In this document: piece after piece, positions 22,585 through 30,704 of the stretch
Layout of the letters: each line of letters begins with the position of its first letter
How positions within the stretch are numbered: position 1 is the stretch's first letter
Source of the DNA: a virus
Virus record (IMG/VR): IMGVR_UViG_3300044822_000152
Coordinates: 1 to 32,790 of that record
Reading direction: 5' to 3' (one strand)
DNA length: 32,790 nucleotides
Position numbers and translations under genes: made by a program
The notes under the pieces: generated by a model
The model's database searches: none
Told to the model about the DNA's origin: nothing
The model's input: only the letters and a program-made list of their open reading frames with translations

Positions 22585-22809
22585 ATGTTCTTATTTATAC
22601 GGAAAATATTAATGGATCGAATTGACTCGATTGACAAAATAAAAGAAATGGCCAAGCGCGTTTTTCGAGATAAAACCCTCACTCATCTTATTTACGAAGA
22701 TGGCAAAAACAGAAGAATTGAAATTCTACGCGATGGCAAAAGAATTTACGAATTTATTTGCTCAACAGATCTTTCACAACAATTTTTAGACGATGCAATC
22801 GACTTTTAA
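22585..22809 (+). CDS. 74-aa early protein of unknown function
   Basis: The start is set at 22585 because CCTGAAAGGAAA lies at RBS distance; an ATG at 22534 lies inside the leader. The protein has MDRIDSIDKIKEMAKRVFRD, then a KNRRIEILRDGKRIYEF beta-hairpin-like part. It is closely linked to the following ATPase gene (9-base gap). No family recognised. Confidence 0.6.
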   Translation: MFLFIRKILMDRIDSIDKIKEMAKRVFRDKTLTHLIYEDGKNRRIEILRDGKRIYEFICSTDLSQQFLDDAIDF

Positions 22810-22818
22810 GGAGAACTT

Positions 22819-23724
22819 ATGTCATTTAAAAAGTCCCAGAAGAAATTAATCAAAGTAAAAATAGCTTTGATGGGAGCTAGCGGAAGTGGGAAGACATTTT
22901 CTTCTTTAAGACTTGCAAAAGGTCTAGGCAACAAAATTGCAGTTATAGATACAGAAAATGGAAGTGCATCACTTTATGCAGACAAGTTTGATTTTGATGT
23001 GCTTGAAATTAAACCCCCCTTTGAAACTGAAAAATATATTCGCGCAATAAAAGATGCAGAACAAATGGGGTATGAAGTTTTAATAATTGATTCACTTTCA
23101 CATGCTTGGGCTGGTGAAGGTGGCCTTTTGGAGCAAAAAGAAAAATTAGATTCACGATCTGGAGGTTATAATAATTCTTTTACCAATTGGGCAAGTATTA
23201 CAAAGAAACAGGAAGCTTTTAAATCAGCATTCCTACATTCAAACTTACATATCATTTGTACAATGCGTTCTAAACAAGATTATGTATTGGAAACAAACGA
23301 TAAAGGTAAAATGGTTCCTAAAAAAGTAGGATTAGCTCCAGTACAGAGGGGTGATTTAGAATACGAATTTACAGTCGTTTTTGATGTTGGAATGAATCAT
23401 GAATCGTCAGCTTCAAAAGATAGAACAGGATTGTTTTTAGATAAGATTTTTAAGATTACGGAAGACACAGGTAAACAAATTAATTCTTGGTTACATTTGA
23501 ATGCAGTAAGTCCAACCAATATAGAACAACTTACAAATTTGATAGGAAACATTTCTAATGAGCTTGGGGATATTCCTAGAGAGATTAAACGGGAAATTTT
23601 TGTAAAACTACGTGAGGAAAATATACCTGATTCTGAATTAGAAACCGCAATTCGTTTTGAATTTAATAATAAATTAAAACCAAAACAAGAAATTTTAATG
23701 GCTTCTGATGAAGTATTTGTTTGA
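22819..23724 (+). CDS. Sak4-like RecA-fold ATPase (single-strand annealing/recombination)
   Basis: 301 aa. Walker A is GASGSGKT at 19-26, then IDTENGSA, and Walker B is VLIIDS at 87-92 (D91). This matches the AAA_24/Sak4 group of phage recombinases with a RecA core. A conserved PKKVGLAPVQRGDLEYEF segment lies at about 172-191. It likely works with the YqaJ exonuclease in phage recombination or replication restart. GGAGAACTT precedes the ATG. Its TGA lies in promoter C. Confidence 0.8.
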   Translation: MSFKKSQKKLIKVKIALMGASGSGKTFSSLRLAKGLGNKIAVIDTENGSASLYADKFDFDVLEIKPPFETEKYIRAIKDAEQMGYEVLIIDSLSHAWAGEGGLLEQKEKLDSRSGGYNNSFTNWASITKKQEAFKSAFLHSNLHIICTMRSKQDYVLETNDKGKMVPKKVGLAPVQRGDLEYEFTVVFDVGMNHESSASKDRTGLFLDKIFKITEDTGKQINSWLHLNAVSPTNIEQLTNLIGNISNELGDIPREIKREIFVKLREENIPDSELETAIRFEFNNKLKPKQEILMASDEVFV

Positions 23725-23795
23725 CTACTGTTAAATATTGAACTATAAAAAATTATAAGCAACAATGCTTCGTCTTTACCCTGAAAGGAATTTGT
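23721..23795 (+). promoter_or_regulatory. Early promoter/operator C with hairpin leader
   Basis: TTGACT at 23721-23726 contains the ATPase TGA. GTTAAATATTGAAC is at 23730-23743 and TATAAA is at 23744-23749 after a 17-base spacer, giving a good sigma-70-like promoter. Leader hairpin AAGC/GCTT (23757-23760, 23767-23770), then CTTTACCCTGAAAGGAA before ATG 23796. Confidence 0.75.
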
Positions 23796-23981
23796 ATGAG
23801 AACTTTGCAAGAGATAAGAGAATATTTAATTGAAAAACTGGAAGAATTATCAAATGAATGCGATGCATCAATAGAAAACTGCAAAAAAGACCCAACTCAA
23901 AAAAACTTAAATGAAATTGATATTAATCAGCAAAAATTATTAATGGTTGCAAAAATAGCAAAATTTGTCGTGGGAGATTAA
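23796..23981 (+). CDS. 61-aa helical early protein
   Basis: MRTLQEIREYLIEKLEELSN and INQQKLLMVAKIAKFVVGD suggest two helices. First gene of cassette C, with the CCTGAAAGGAA ribosome site. The next gene starts 1 base after its stop. Function unknown. Confidence 0.55.
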   Translation: MRTLQEIREYLIEKLEELSNECDASIENCKKDPTQKNLNEIDINQQKLLMVAKIAKFVVGD

Positions 23982-23982
23982 T

Positions 23983-24114
23983 ATGAGCCATCCTTATCAC
24001 AGTAACGATCCTGATTTTGACGAACTGACAGAAGAAGAATTTCTTGCTTTGGAAGAATGGTTAAATAGCGAAGATTTATCGTGCAAATGCACAGGGGATT
24101 TTTGCGTATGTTAA
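23983..24114 (+). CDS. 43-aa acidic protein with Cys tail
   Basis: Asp/Glu-rich (MSHPYHSNDPDFDELTEEEF) ending in SCKCTGDFCVC, four cysteines in a compact tail that could bind metal. GGGAG is upstream. It overlaps the next start (ATGTTAA). Unknown role. Confidence 0.5.
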   Translation: MSHPYHSNDPDFDELTEEEFLALEEWLNSEDLSCKCTGDFCVC

Positions 24115-24308
24115 ATGAAAATAACGATCAAAGATCAGTTTTTGAAATTTTAAATAATATTAAAAAATTGGCAAATGAAAGAAATAGAAAGATTGCAGAA
24201 AAAAAAGAATGCAACTTGTGTTCTAAAGATTTTAAATGTTGGTGGCATAGATCAATGACTGAAAACATGGAGTTTTTAAATGGAAAAACCACAGGTAAAA
24301 ATACTTAA
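24108..24308 (+). CDS. 66-aa helical protein with CxxC motif
   Basis: Start chosen at 24108 (MLNENND), overlapping the previous stop; an ATG at 24081 is in the previous gene. The C-terminal half has ECNLCSKDFKCWWH, a CxxC, C, H zinc-type arrangement. Overlaps the next gene by 29 bases. Unknown. Confidence 0.5.
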   Translation: MLNENNDQRSVFEILNNIKKLANERNRKIAEKKECNLCSKDFKCWWHRSMTENMEFLNGKTTGKNT

Positions 24309-24579
24309 AGAATTTGTAGATATTTTTGAACATGAATTTGATAAGTTTCTTCCAGAAGATAATTGGGATAGGTATATATTAAGATTAAATATGATTTCAT
24401 ATTTGTTATATACATGTATAAAAAAAAGAAAATTGTTTAATCAAGTTTGCTTTGATTTGGCTTCTGAATTTACTAAACACGAAAAAGAGATGTTATCCCG
24501 ATTTCGTGCTTTGATGAGTTCAGCAAATGCAATTTTTGATTATGAAAAGGACATAAAAGAGGAAAAGAAAAATGTTTAA
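24280..24579 (+). CDS. 99-aa helical early protein
   Basis: Mostly alpha-helical by composition (FVDIFEHEFDKFLPEDNWDR, then LRLNMISYLLYTCI). Similar proteins occur in phage early regions without known function. The start is inside the previous gene and the end overlaps the next by 8 bases, showing compact coupling. Confidence 0.55.
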   Translation: MEKPQVKILKEFVDIFEHEFDKFLPEDNWDRYILRLNMISYLLYTCIKKRKLFNQVCFDLASEFTKHEKEMLSRFRALMSSANAIFDYEKDIKEEKKNV

Positions 24580-24814
24580 GTGCACGGATGAAGAAGATAC
24601 AGACCCATCGATGAGTCTGGACATGACAAAATTTTTGAATTTTTGTTGTGAAAACGGTTTTACTTTAGAATTTTATGACAAAGCAAATATTATTATTAAA
24701 AAAGCAGATATTCCTTTATTAAATTTTTATTTTTCTGATTTTTTTTATCCCAAGAATCTTTTAAGAACTTTAAAAGAAAAATTAGAAAATGACGATAAAA
24801 GACCAAATTTATAA
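24572..24814 (+). CDS. 80-aa acidic early protein
   Basis: Acidic N-terminus (CTDEEDTDPSMSLDM), then aromatic-rich segments. It overlaps both neighbours, by 8 and 26 bases. No family recognised. Confidence 0.5.
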   Translation: MFKCTDEEDTDPSMSLDMTKFLNFCCENGFTLEFYDKANIIIKKADIPLLNFYFSDFFYPKNLLRTLKEKLENDDKRPNL

Positions 24815-25208
24815 AATGATAAAAGAAAATTCTATGACTTCTTTTGTAGATCTTGAAACTATACAAGGGTTTAAAGGAAAACATAGATTAAGTTCACAGA
24901 ATTTTATTGTGTTTTGGAACAACATTTCATTTGAAGCAATGTCAGCTATTCAAGATTTAATTTTTGAAAGTAAAATTGAATGGAAAGCCGTAGTTCCTTA
25001 TTTTTATAAAAAAGAAGGTAAAATTTTAAATCTTCCTGTGCTCAGATCGACTAAAAATATACATCGGTTAAAAAAAAATTATTGGTTACCTATAATATTT
25101 AAATCACTTCCAATTAAAGGATTGAAGGATGAAAAAGAAAAAAAGTTATTGGAGTCGACTTTTAAGAACCGTCCGTCTCGAATGGAGCCGAAGCAACCCA
25201 GATCGTAA
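24789..25208 (+). CDS. 139-aa early protein of unknown function
   Basis: Mixed alpha/beta. Contains FIVFWNNISFEAMSAIQDLI and KAVVPYFYKKEGKILNLPV, which look like a small globular domain. The C-terminal 26 residues are encoded in an 80-base out-of-frame overlap with the HNH gene. Family not recognised. Confidence 0.5.
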   Translation: MTIKDQIYKMIKENSMTSFVDLETIQGFKGKHRLSSQNFIVFWNNISFEAMSAIQDLIFESKIEWKAVVPYFYKKEGKILNLPVLRSTKNIHRLKKNYWLPIIFKSLPIKGLKDEKEKKLLESTFKNRPSRMEPKQPRS

Positions 25209-25641
25209 AATGTGTTTTGAAAGTGCTAAACTTTTGACGGATGAGAAAACTTTTCCTAAGTGGGAATGTGAAAAATGCGAAAGAGCATTTTCTTTGAGTG
25301 AAGTTCAATGCGATCATAAAAATCCTGTTTCAAATACAGTTCCTCAAAATCAAGAAGAATTTTTAGAGTCATTTAAACGCCTTCATTCCGATGAATTGCA
25401 AATCCTTTGTAAATCTTGCCATCATTTTAAAACCAAAGAAGATAATTTTAATAAAAAATATTTTGAAACTTTAAATCGAGTGAATTTATATTTATTTGGT
25501 AAACACGATAAAATTGTTTTAGATGAATGGGCTACTCTGCAAAAGTTAGATAAACTTATTGCAAAAATTGAACGTGCTGATGAAAATAAAAAACCTGCGC
25601 TTCTTAAAAACTTAGATAAATTGAAGGAAAAATATCTATGA
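25129..25641 (+). CDS. HNH-family nuclease
   Basis: 170 aa. WECEKCERAFSLSEVQCDHK (zinc pair plus DH), a DELQILCKSCHHFKTKEDN segment, and the second CxxC/HH complete an HNH endonuclease. The N-terminus LLRTVRLEWSRSNPDRKMCF matches the helix seen before many phage HNH domains, so the long overlap with the previous gene seems real. AAAGGA precedes the ATG. It lies in the early region rather than beside the terminase; role could be packaging, replication or homing. Confidence 0.75.
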   Translation: MKKKKSYWSRLLRTVRLEWSRSNPDRKMCFESAKLLTDEKTFPKWECEKCERAFSLSEVQCDHKNPVSNTVPQNQEEFLESFKRLHSDELQILCKSCHHFKTKEDNFNKKYFETLNRVNLYLFGKHDKIVLDEWATLQKLDKLIAKIERADENKKPALLKNLDKLKEKYL

Positions 25642-25913
25642 TCAATGAAGATTTAAAAGAATGCTTTGAAACAATTTTTAATTCAGAAAAAGTGTATGAT
25701 CTTTTAGAAAAATTAAAAAAAAATGAGAATTTTTTAAAGAAATCATTACACGATCAAAAGTCCTTAGAAAAACTACAAACTCGTTTAGGTCATTGTTTAA
25801 TGTACGAAATAGAAGTATTAATAGATCATTTTTTAGATGAGGGACAAGATTTTACAGAAGAAAGCATAAAAGAATCTTACTTATTTAAGAATAATAAGAA
25901 TATCTCGAAATAA
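25638..25913 (+). CDS. 91-aa charged protein ending the early operon
   Basis: Charged and helical (INEDLKECFETIFNSEKVYD). It overlaps the HNH stop by 4 bases. The last plus-strand gene before the convergent fibre genes. Unknown role. Confidence 0.5.
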   Translation: MINEDLKECFETIFNSEKVYDLLEKLKKNENFLKKSLHDQKSLEKLQTRLGHCLMYEIEVLIDHFLDEGQDFTEESIKESYLFKNNKNISK

Positions 25914-25948
25914 ATTCAAATTCGACCTACATTGAACGATTTTTGGAT

Positions 25949-25969
25949 GGGGTATATGTAGATAACCCC
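25949..25969. terminator. Possible bidirectional terminator between convergent operons
   Basis: GGGGT/ACCCC with a further TAT/ATA pairing and one bulge, in the 61-base space between convergent stops. No strong T-tract; the call rests on position. Confidence 0.4.
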
Positions 25970-25974
25970 CTTAA

Positions 25975-26325
25975 TTACCCATAACTATTGTATGTGAGTT
26001 CAAAAGTCGGCCAATAAGCAACAGTGTTATTAATTGAAGCTATAACAGAAGCATTGTTATCTACAGTTGTCTTTATTCCTACATTCATGTTGTATATAAA
26101 CGTGTTAACGGGAGGACTAAAATCGGTAGTATAATAAAGATTAATTAATTGATAACCTTGTTGTTGAGTTAAGATTGGACTGATTAAAGAAACTTGAGCA
26201 GAAGACAAAGTAATATTTAAATACGGTATTTTTTCACCAACATTAAAATCATATTCTAAAAATCCATTTGCAGTGAGTGTATTTAAAGCTGTAATTAATG
26301 TGGTTAAATCTGATCCTGAGTACAT
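25975..26325 (-). CDS. 116-aa small tail-region protein
   Basis: S/T/N-rich with hydrophobic beta-type segments (ITLSSAQVSLISPIL). It is the last gene of the minus-strand fibre block. Possible tail chaperone or short adhesin; I cannot tell. No family recognised. Confidence 0.45.
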   Translation of the reverse strand: MYSGSDLTTLITALNTLTANGFLEYDFNVGEKIPYLNITLSSAQVSLISPILTQQQGYQLINLYYTTDFSPPVNTFIYNMNVGIKTTVDNNASVIASINNTVAYWPTFELTYNSYG

Positions 26326-26336
26326 TTTTTTGTCCT

Positions 26337-27074
26337 TTAACTTATATATTCTGTTATAATCACGATTCCACTACCCCCTGCTCCACCAGCTCTTCCAGTT
26401 GCATTTTGTACAACAGAAGCACCGCCTCCACCACCACCACTATTTCCAACAGCAGAATTTCCTACTGAATTTCCAGTAGCCGGCGCAGCTCCAACTTCAT
26501 AAAATCCGTTTCCACCATTTCCACCAATTGCTAAAGCTGCGGTGTTAAATGAAAAACCTACAGCTCCATTATCTTGTTGAAAACCAACACCAGTTCCAGA
26601 AGTACCACCTGCACCACCCAAAACACCAGTAGCAGTTCCGCTATTTGCACTTCCTACTCCTCCTGCACCACCAGAAGATGAAAGAAGTACTCCAAATGAA
26701 CTTGTGCCACCTGTACCACCTGTACCGCCCGTATTTGCGCCAGCAGTTCCGCCTACACCAATAGTTACTGTTATTCCTGCACTGACAGTTGCATAGGGAT
26801 AATATTGATAACAATAACCACCAGCACCACCACCCCCGCCAGCTGCACAACCAGCAGCACCCCCAGCCGCACCACCACCACCACCACCCCCGCCAATTAC
26901 TTCTACAAAAACATACAATACTGAGGTTGAACTTGGTGTATAAGTGCCAGACCCAGAATAAAAAAATTGTTGATTTATACTATTAAAACAACCTGTTGTA
27001 TGTGCAGTACCTCCATCGATTTTAGGCAAAGGGGTAGTACTATTCGCATTAATGCTATTATTTGTAAGAGCCAT
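26337..27074 (-). CDS. Gly-rich tail-tip adhesin-like protein
   Basis: 245 aa. The N-terminus NNSINANSTTPLPKIDGGT matches the 199-aa gene's start. FVEVIGGGGGGGG, followed by many GGTGGTGG-type runs and a final GSGIVIITEY, is the pattern of Gly-rich phage tail adhesins of the gp38 type, whose polyglycine sheets display receptor-binding loops. Likely host recognition. Confidence 0.65.
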   Translation of the reverse strand: MALTNNSINANSTTPLPKIDGGTAHTTGCFNSINQQFFYSGSGTYTPSSTSVLYVFVEVIGGGGGGGGAAGGAAGCAAGGGGGAGGYCYQYYPYATVSAGITVTIGVGGTAGANTGGTGGTGGTSSFGVLLSSSGGAGGVGSANSGTATGVLGGAGGTSGTGVGFQQDNGAVGFSFNTAALAIGGNGGNGFYEVGAAPATGNSVGNSAVGNSGGGGGGASVVQNATGRAGGAGGSGIVIITEYIS

Positions 27075-27082
27075 GGGTTACC

Positions 27083-27682
27083 TTAAGTTACTGTTAAGTT
27101 TCCAACGCTTGATACAACGCTCCAAGTGGATGTTGCACCTGTTGTTAATGCTCTTAACTTAACGGCATCATATTGTAAAGTTGAAGCAAGTGATCCACCT
27201 GTTCCAACAGTTGTGGACGTATTGCCAAAGAAAATTTGCTGTGAAGCAGCTTGGGCTATTTTCCAAAGTCCTGCACCTTTTCCTTGTACTTCTACAAAAT
27301 CCCCAATCGCAGCACTGGTTGGTAAAGTGAATGTTACAAGAGTTGCGCCATCATCCGATGTATAACCTGTATTGGTTACCATCGTTACAGCTGCACCAGT
27401 TTCATCCACCCAACTACCATTTGCGGAAGAATTAATAGTAACTGCACCAGAAACAGAACTGATAGTGATGTTAGTACCAGCGGTTAAAGCAGCAGCAGCA
27501 GGATCACCGGCTGTTGTACCTATTAACAATTGACCAGCACCAAGTACGATTGAATTAGCTGCGGCTGCACCTTCGGCGACAAGAACGCCATGGGCAGTAG
27601 GATTACTTACCCCTAAGCCACCATCTACGGGTGGTAAAGGCGTGACAGCATTAGCATTGATTGCATTATTTAAAACAGCCAT
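27083..27682 (-). CDS. Tail fibre protein, N-module B plus C-module X
   Basis: 199 aa. It starts NNAINANAVTPLPPVDGGLG, a common fibre N-terminus shared with the 245-aa gene. The C-terminal half (LPTSAAIGDFVEVQGKGAGLW, then STTVGTGGSLASTLQYDAV and SSVGNLTVT) is homologous to the end of the 349-aa gene. A short fibre or spike component. Confidence 0.65.
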   Translation of the reverse strand: MAVLNNAINANAVTPLPPVDGGLGVSNPTAHGVLVAEGAAAANSIVLGAGQLLIGTTAGDPAAAALTAGTNITISSVSGAVTINSSANGSWVDETGAAVTMVTNTGYTSDDGATLVTFTLPTSAAIGDFVEVQGKGAGLWKIAQAASQQIFFGNTSTTVGTGGSLASTLQYDAVKLRALTTGATSTWSVVSSVGNLTVT

Positions 27683-27694
27683 AATTTTTCTTCC

Positions 27695-28744
27695 TTAAGT
27701 TATTAAAAAGTTACCCATACTTGATACTACTTCAAATTCTGTATTTGCAACAGTACACACGACACGAATACAATCATAAGTTTCTGTACTTGCAATACTT
27801 CCAGTTACACCTACAGTTGTTCCCGCAGTTCCTAAATGAACTTCTTGACCATCTGCTTGTGTTAATGTCCATCCTGAACCAAATCTACCAACAATTTCAA
27901 AAACTGTACCAAATGGACAAACACTTGGCAGGATAAATTGGACATTCGCAGAAGTGCTTACAATATAACCGTTTCCTGGTAAAACACCTACAGGACTTGT
28001 TGTAACATTATTCCAGACTACACCACCACCCTCGCCTTGACCAGAATACGTAAATCGTCCTGTTTCAGGATTATAATAAACCATTGTTGTGGTTTGTATA
28101 AAGGGTAGATTTGGCATGTAAAAATTTGTGCCGTCAAAGGTAGTTGTACAAGATGAGTTAGAAATTTCAAGGGATGTACAAACATTTGGTGCAATCTCTA
28201 TTGCAGGTGCATCTTGAATGATATCAATTGTACCATCTAAAGAAATTGAGCCGCCTTCTAGCGCGGTAGTTGAACCTGTTGAAAGATTCCCTATTATTAT
28301 AGTATTAGCTGTTGAACCATTACCAATATTTATTGTTGTTGCATTTTGTCCAAGAGTAACGTTACCAGCCGCATCAAAGGTAGCTACTAATATATTATTT
28401 GAAACTATTGAAAATCCGTTAGCTGAATTTGTTCCTAAGAGTAAGCCTGCTCCTGAATTTTGACCATCAGTAAGCCAATTTGTGCCTTCTGCACCACCAT
28501 ATAAACTCAAAGACCAATGATTGTTAGGTGTATAAACAACGTTAAAAAAATCAACGTATTTACCATCTGTAACAGATACAATTGCCATATCACTTTCATC
28601 AAGTGAAATACCGCCTTTTACAATTACATCTAAATAGTTTGGAACTTGTACGCCTGCGGTTGTATCGCTTGTGGCAATGTAAATCAGTTTTGGAATGACC
28701 CCTGGCTGACCTAAACTTTCTGTTTTTACTTCTAGAATAGCCAT
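27695..28744 (-). CDS. Tail fibre protein, N-module A plus C-module X
   Basis: 349 aa. N-module A (EVKTESLGQPGVIPKLIYIA, then YLDVIVKGGISLDESDMAIV) is shared with the 400-aa and 83-aa genes. The middle is beta-repeat-like (INIGNGSTANTIIIGNLSTG). C-module X (SIASTETYDCIRVV, SSMGNFLIT) is shared with the 199-aa gene. A tail fibre assembled from exchangeable parts. Confidence 0.65.
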   Translation of the reverse strand: MAILEVKTESLGQPGVIPKLIYIATSDTTAGVQVPNYLDVIVKGGISLDESDMAIVSVTDGKYVDFFNVVYTPNNHWSLSLYGGAEGTNWLTDGQNSGAGLLLGTNSANGFSIVSNNILVATFDAAGNVTLGQNATTINIGNGSTANTIIIGNLSTGSTTALEGGSISLDGTIDIIQDAPAIEIAPNVCTSLEISNSSCTTTFDGTNFYMPNLPFIQTTTMVYYNPETGRFTYSGQGEGGGVVWNNVTTSPVGVLPGNGYIVSTSANVQFILPSVCPFGTVFEIVGRFGSGWTLTQADGQEVHLGTAGTTVGVTGSIASTETYDCIRVVCTVANTEFEVVSSMGNFLIT

Positions 28745-28766
28745 TTTAACTACTTCTCAAAAAAGG

Positions 28767-29969
28767 TTAAGCGGCAAATTGAATAACATTACCAGCACTG
28801 TTAATTGCTAAATATGAATATCCAAGGGGGGGTGTATGTGTTGGTGCTGCAACAGTTCCTGTTTGACTTGTAATACCTGTGATTACAAATGTAGAGCTTG
28901 TCGTTAAAGCAATACTGACACCATTCATTGTAATGTCTGCGGTGGATGCAACTTCAAAACCTGCACAAGATGAGGTTACCTGGCCTGCAACTGCACTTAA
29001 TACGACATTTGATCCTTGGGAAAGGACTGTAATTGGGCCGCCTCCAGCTTGCATATAAATTGCTTGGACTGCGCGCTGTATAATATTCTCGGTATCTGAT
29101 TCAAGTGTATAATTGGCGTTAATATAAACGTTATTATCGCCTGCATATAAATACAAATTAGCTCCTGAACCTTGAGCATTTATGGTAATGCTGCCATTTG
29201 TCGTTTCAAAGGTAGTAGCAGTTACAGGATTAATAAATAAACCAGCAGAAGTTTCGATTACAATAGGATCTGGTGAATTTACATTAAAGCTACCATTAAA
29301 TTGAACGCCACCGCTATAGGTAGAAATACCATTACTTGTTATTGTTACAAAAGGTGTGCCATTTGCGATCATTGACCAACTGTTTGTGTCATTTGAGCCT
29401 AGTACATTTCCTACACCTGTATTACCTGAAACCACCCACGCACCAACAAGTGAAGGTGTGGCACCATAAGTAACGGACTTTGATGTTGCATTGTAATAAA
29501 GAATGTCTGCACCTGTGGCAGATGAAATATTAGGAATTGATACAACTGAGCTATTGATTTTGAAATTAGAAGCATTCACATCCAAAGTTTGTGAACTAGG
29601 ATCTAAATATAAATATTCGATATCATTTGCGACAATTGATAGACCAGATGCTGTTAATGTGCCTAATACTTGTGGATTTGAAACTGAATTATTTCCACCA
29701 AGCAACCAAGTTCCTGCGCTTGCGCTTCCTGCTGAAAGTGACCAATTTCCATTTGAATGTACAATGCCATAAAAACCAACTGCTGAGGGTGAAACTGTTG
29801 AAACTAAGGCGATATCGAGTTGGCTTAGAGATATGCCACCTTCAACGACTGCATTTAAATAACCTGGATTTTCTATTGTAACTGCATTATCGCTTGTTAA
29901 AATATAGATTATTTTTGGCAATACACCTGATTGACCAATACTATCCACTTGTATGTTCAAAATAGGCAT
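28767..29969 (-). CDS. Tail fibre protein, N-module A with different C-terminus
   Basis: 400 aa. N-module A: NIQVDSIGQSGVLPKIIYIL, then YLNAVVEGGISLSQLDIALV. Then a long beta-rich shaft of short repeats (SITINAQGSGANLYLYAGDN). The end, PLGYSYLAINSAGNVIQFAA, differs from module X. Fits a fibre with its own receptor-binding tip. Confidence 0.65.
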   Translation of the reverse strand: MPILNIQVDSIGQSGVLPKIIYILTSDNAVTIENPGYLNAVVEGGISLSQLDIALVSTVSPSAVGFYGIVHSNGNWSLSAGSASAGTWLLGGNNSVSNPQVLGTLTASGLSIVANDIEYLYLDPSSQTLDVNASNFKINSSVVSIPNISSATGADILYYNATSKSVTYGATPSLVGAWVVSGNTGVGNVLGSNDTNSWSMIANGTPFVTITSNGISTYSGGVQFNGSFNVNSPDPIVIETSAGLFINPVTATTFETTNGSITINAQGSGANLYLYAGDNNVYINANYTLESDTENIIQRAVQAIYMQAGGGPITVLSQGSNVVLSAVAGQVTSSCAGFEVASTADITMNGVSIALTTSSTFVITGITSQTGTVAAPTHTPPLGYSYLAINSAGNVIQFAA

Positions 29970-30116
29970 TTCTGATATCCTCGTATTTTATTTTTCTTGA
30001 TTTGCTTTTTATATATTACACTATTTTCATTTAAATTTAAAATTTTTTAGGCATAATTTGCTAATTGTTAAAATGAATATAAATTGTTTTTAGAAAATAA
30101 TATTGAAAGGAAATTT
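29970..30116. promoter_or_regulatory. AT-rich divergent gap beside plus-strand gene
   Basis: About 147 bases, very AT-rich. It must carry the promoter for the plus-strand gene at 30117; TATAAA near 30079 is a candidate -10. No clear operator was seen. Confidence 0.3.
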
Positions 30117-30449
30117 ATGAGTAAAAATAAAGTAAAAATAAAACGTGTAATTGTATCATCTGTTTTATTTAGAGAATCTTTAGATCGTCTTAAAAACAGT
30201 GTTTTAAAGCTTGAAAATGCAAAAGCTCTTGTGGCATGGGATAAAAATTTTTCAGCGAATCATCAAGAATTTTTAACACTATATAATAAATACACAGCTC
30301 TTGGTGATGAAGGAAAAGAAGAACTTGCAAAATTATTAGCTGAAGATGTGGAATTACCTTTGCTTGATGAAAATGTTTTAAAAGATCCAAAACTTGAGCT
30401 TTCAGCTAATGATCTTCTTCGACTTGAATTAATTATGTGTGCTAAATAA
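30117..30449 (+). CDS. 110-aa plus-strand gene inside fibre operon (moron-like)
   Basis: Start chosen at 30117 (MSKNKVKIKR) with GAAAGGAAATTT before it; an ATG at 30084 is less likely. The protein is helical and charged (SLDRLKNSVLKLENAKALVA). It lies opposite to all neighbouring fibre genes and its stop is 1 base from the stop of the 83-aa gene. This layout is typical of a late-acquired moron. Function unknown. Confidence 0.6.
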   Translation: MSKNKVKIKRVIVSSVLFRESLDRLKNSVLKLENAKALVAWDKNFSANHQEFLTLYNKYTALGDEGKEELAKLLAEDVELPLLDENVLKDPKLELSANDLLRLELIMCAK

Positions 30450-30450
30450 A

Positions 30451-30702
30451 TTAGCTATATTGCGTAAAAGACCAGTTTCCACTTGAATACACAATATTAA
30501 ATAGATACGTACCCTGTGTGGTTACTACCATGGCCATATTAGCTTGGTTTAGTGGCACTTTTTGTTCAGCTAAACCATTTAAATATCCTGTAGTTACTAC
30601 AACACTTAATTCATCATCTGTATAAAAATAATTCCATTGTGGAACATTTCCAGCTTGGCCTACATTATCAACTTGAAAAGATAGAATTGGCATTTTGGAC
30701 AT
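30451..30702 (-). CDS. 83-aa stand-alone fibre N-module A
   Basis: MPILSFQVDNVGQAGNVPQW, then GYLNGLAEQKVPLNQANMAM and SSGNWSFTQYS. This is the N-module A of the two larger fibres alone, ending where their shafts begin. It is either a truncated fibre gene or a short adaptor/decoy subunit. Located between the moron-like gene and a 117-aa gene. Confidence 0.6.
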   Translation of the reverse strand: MSKMPILSFQVDNVGQAGNVPQWNYFYTDDELSVVVTTGYLNGLAEQKVPLNQANMAMVVTTQGTYLFNIVYSSGNWSFTQYS

Positions 30703-30704
30703 CC

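Noticed and set aside
26641-26986. Trp/Cys-rich and His/Gln-rich ORFs in other frames
   Set aside because: By-products of the glycine-rich GGTGGT repeats of the adhesin gene.
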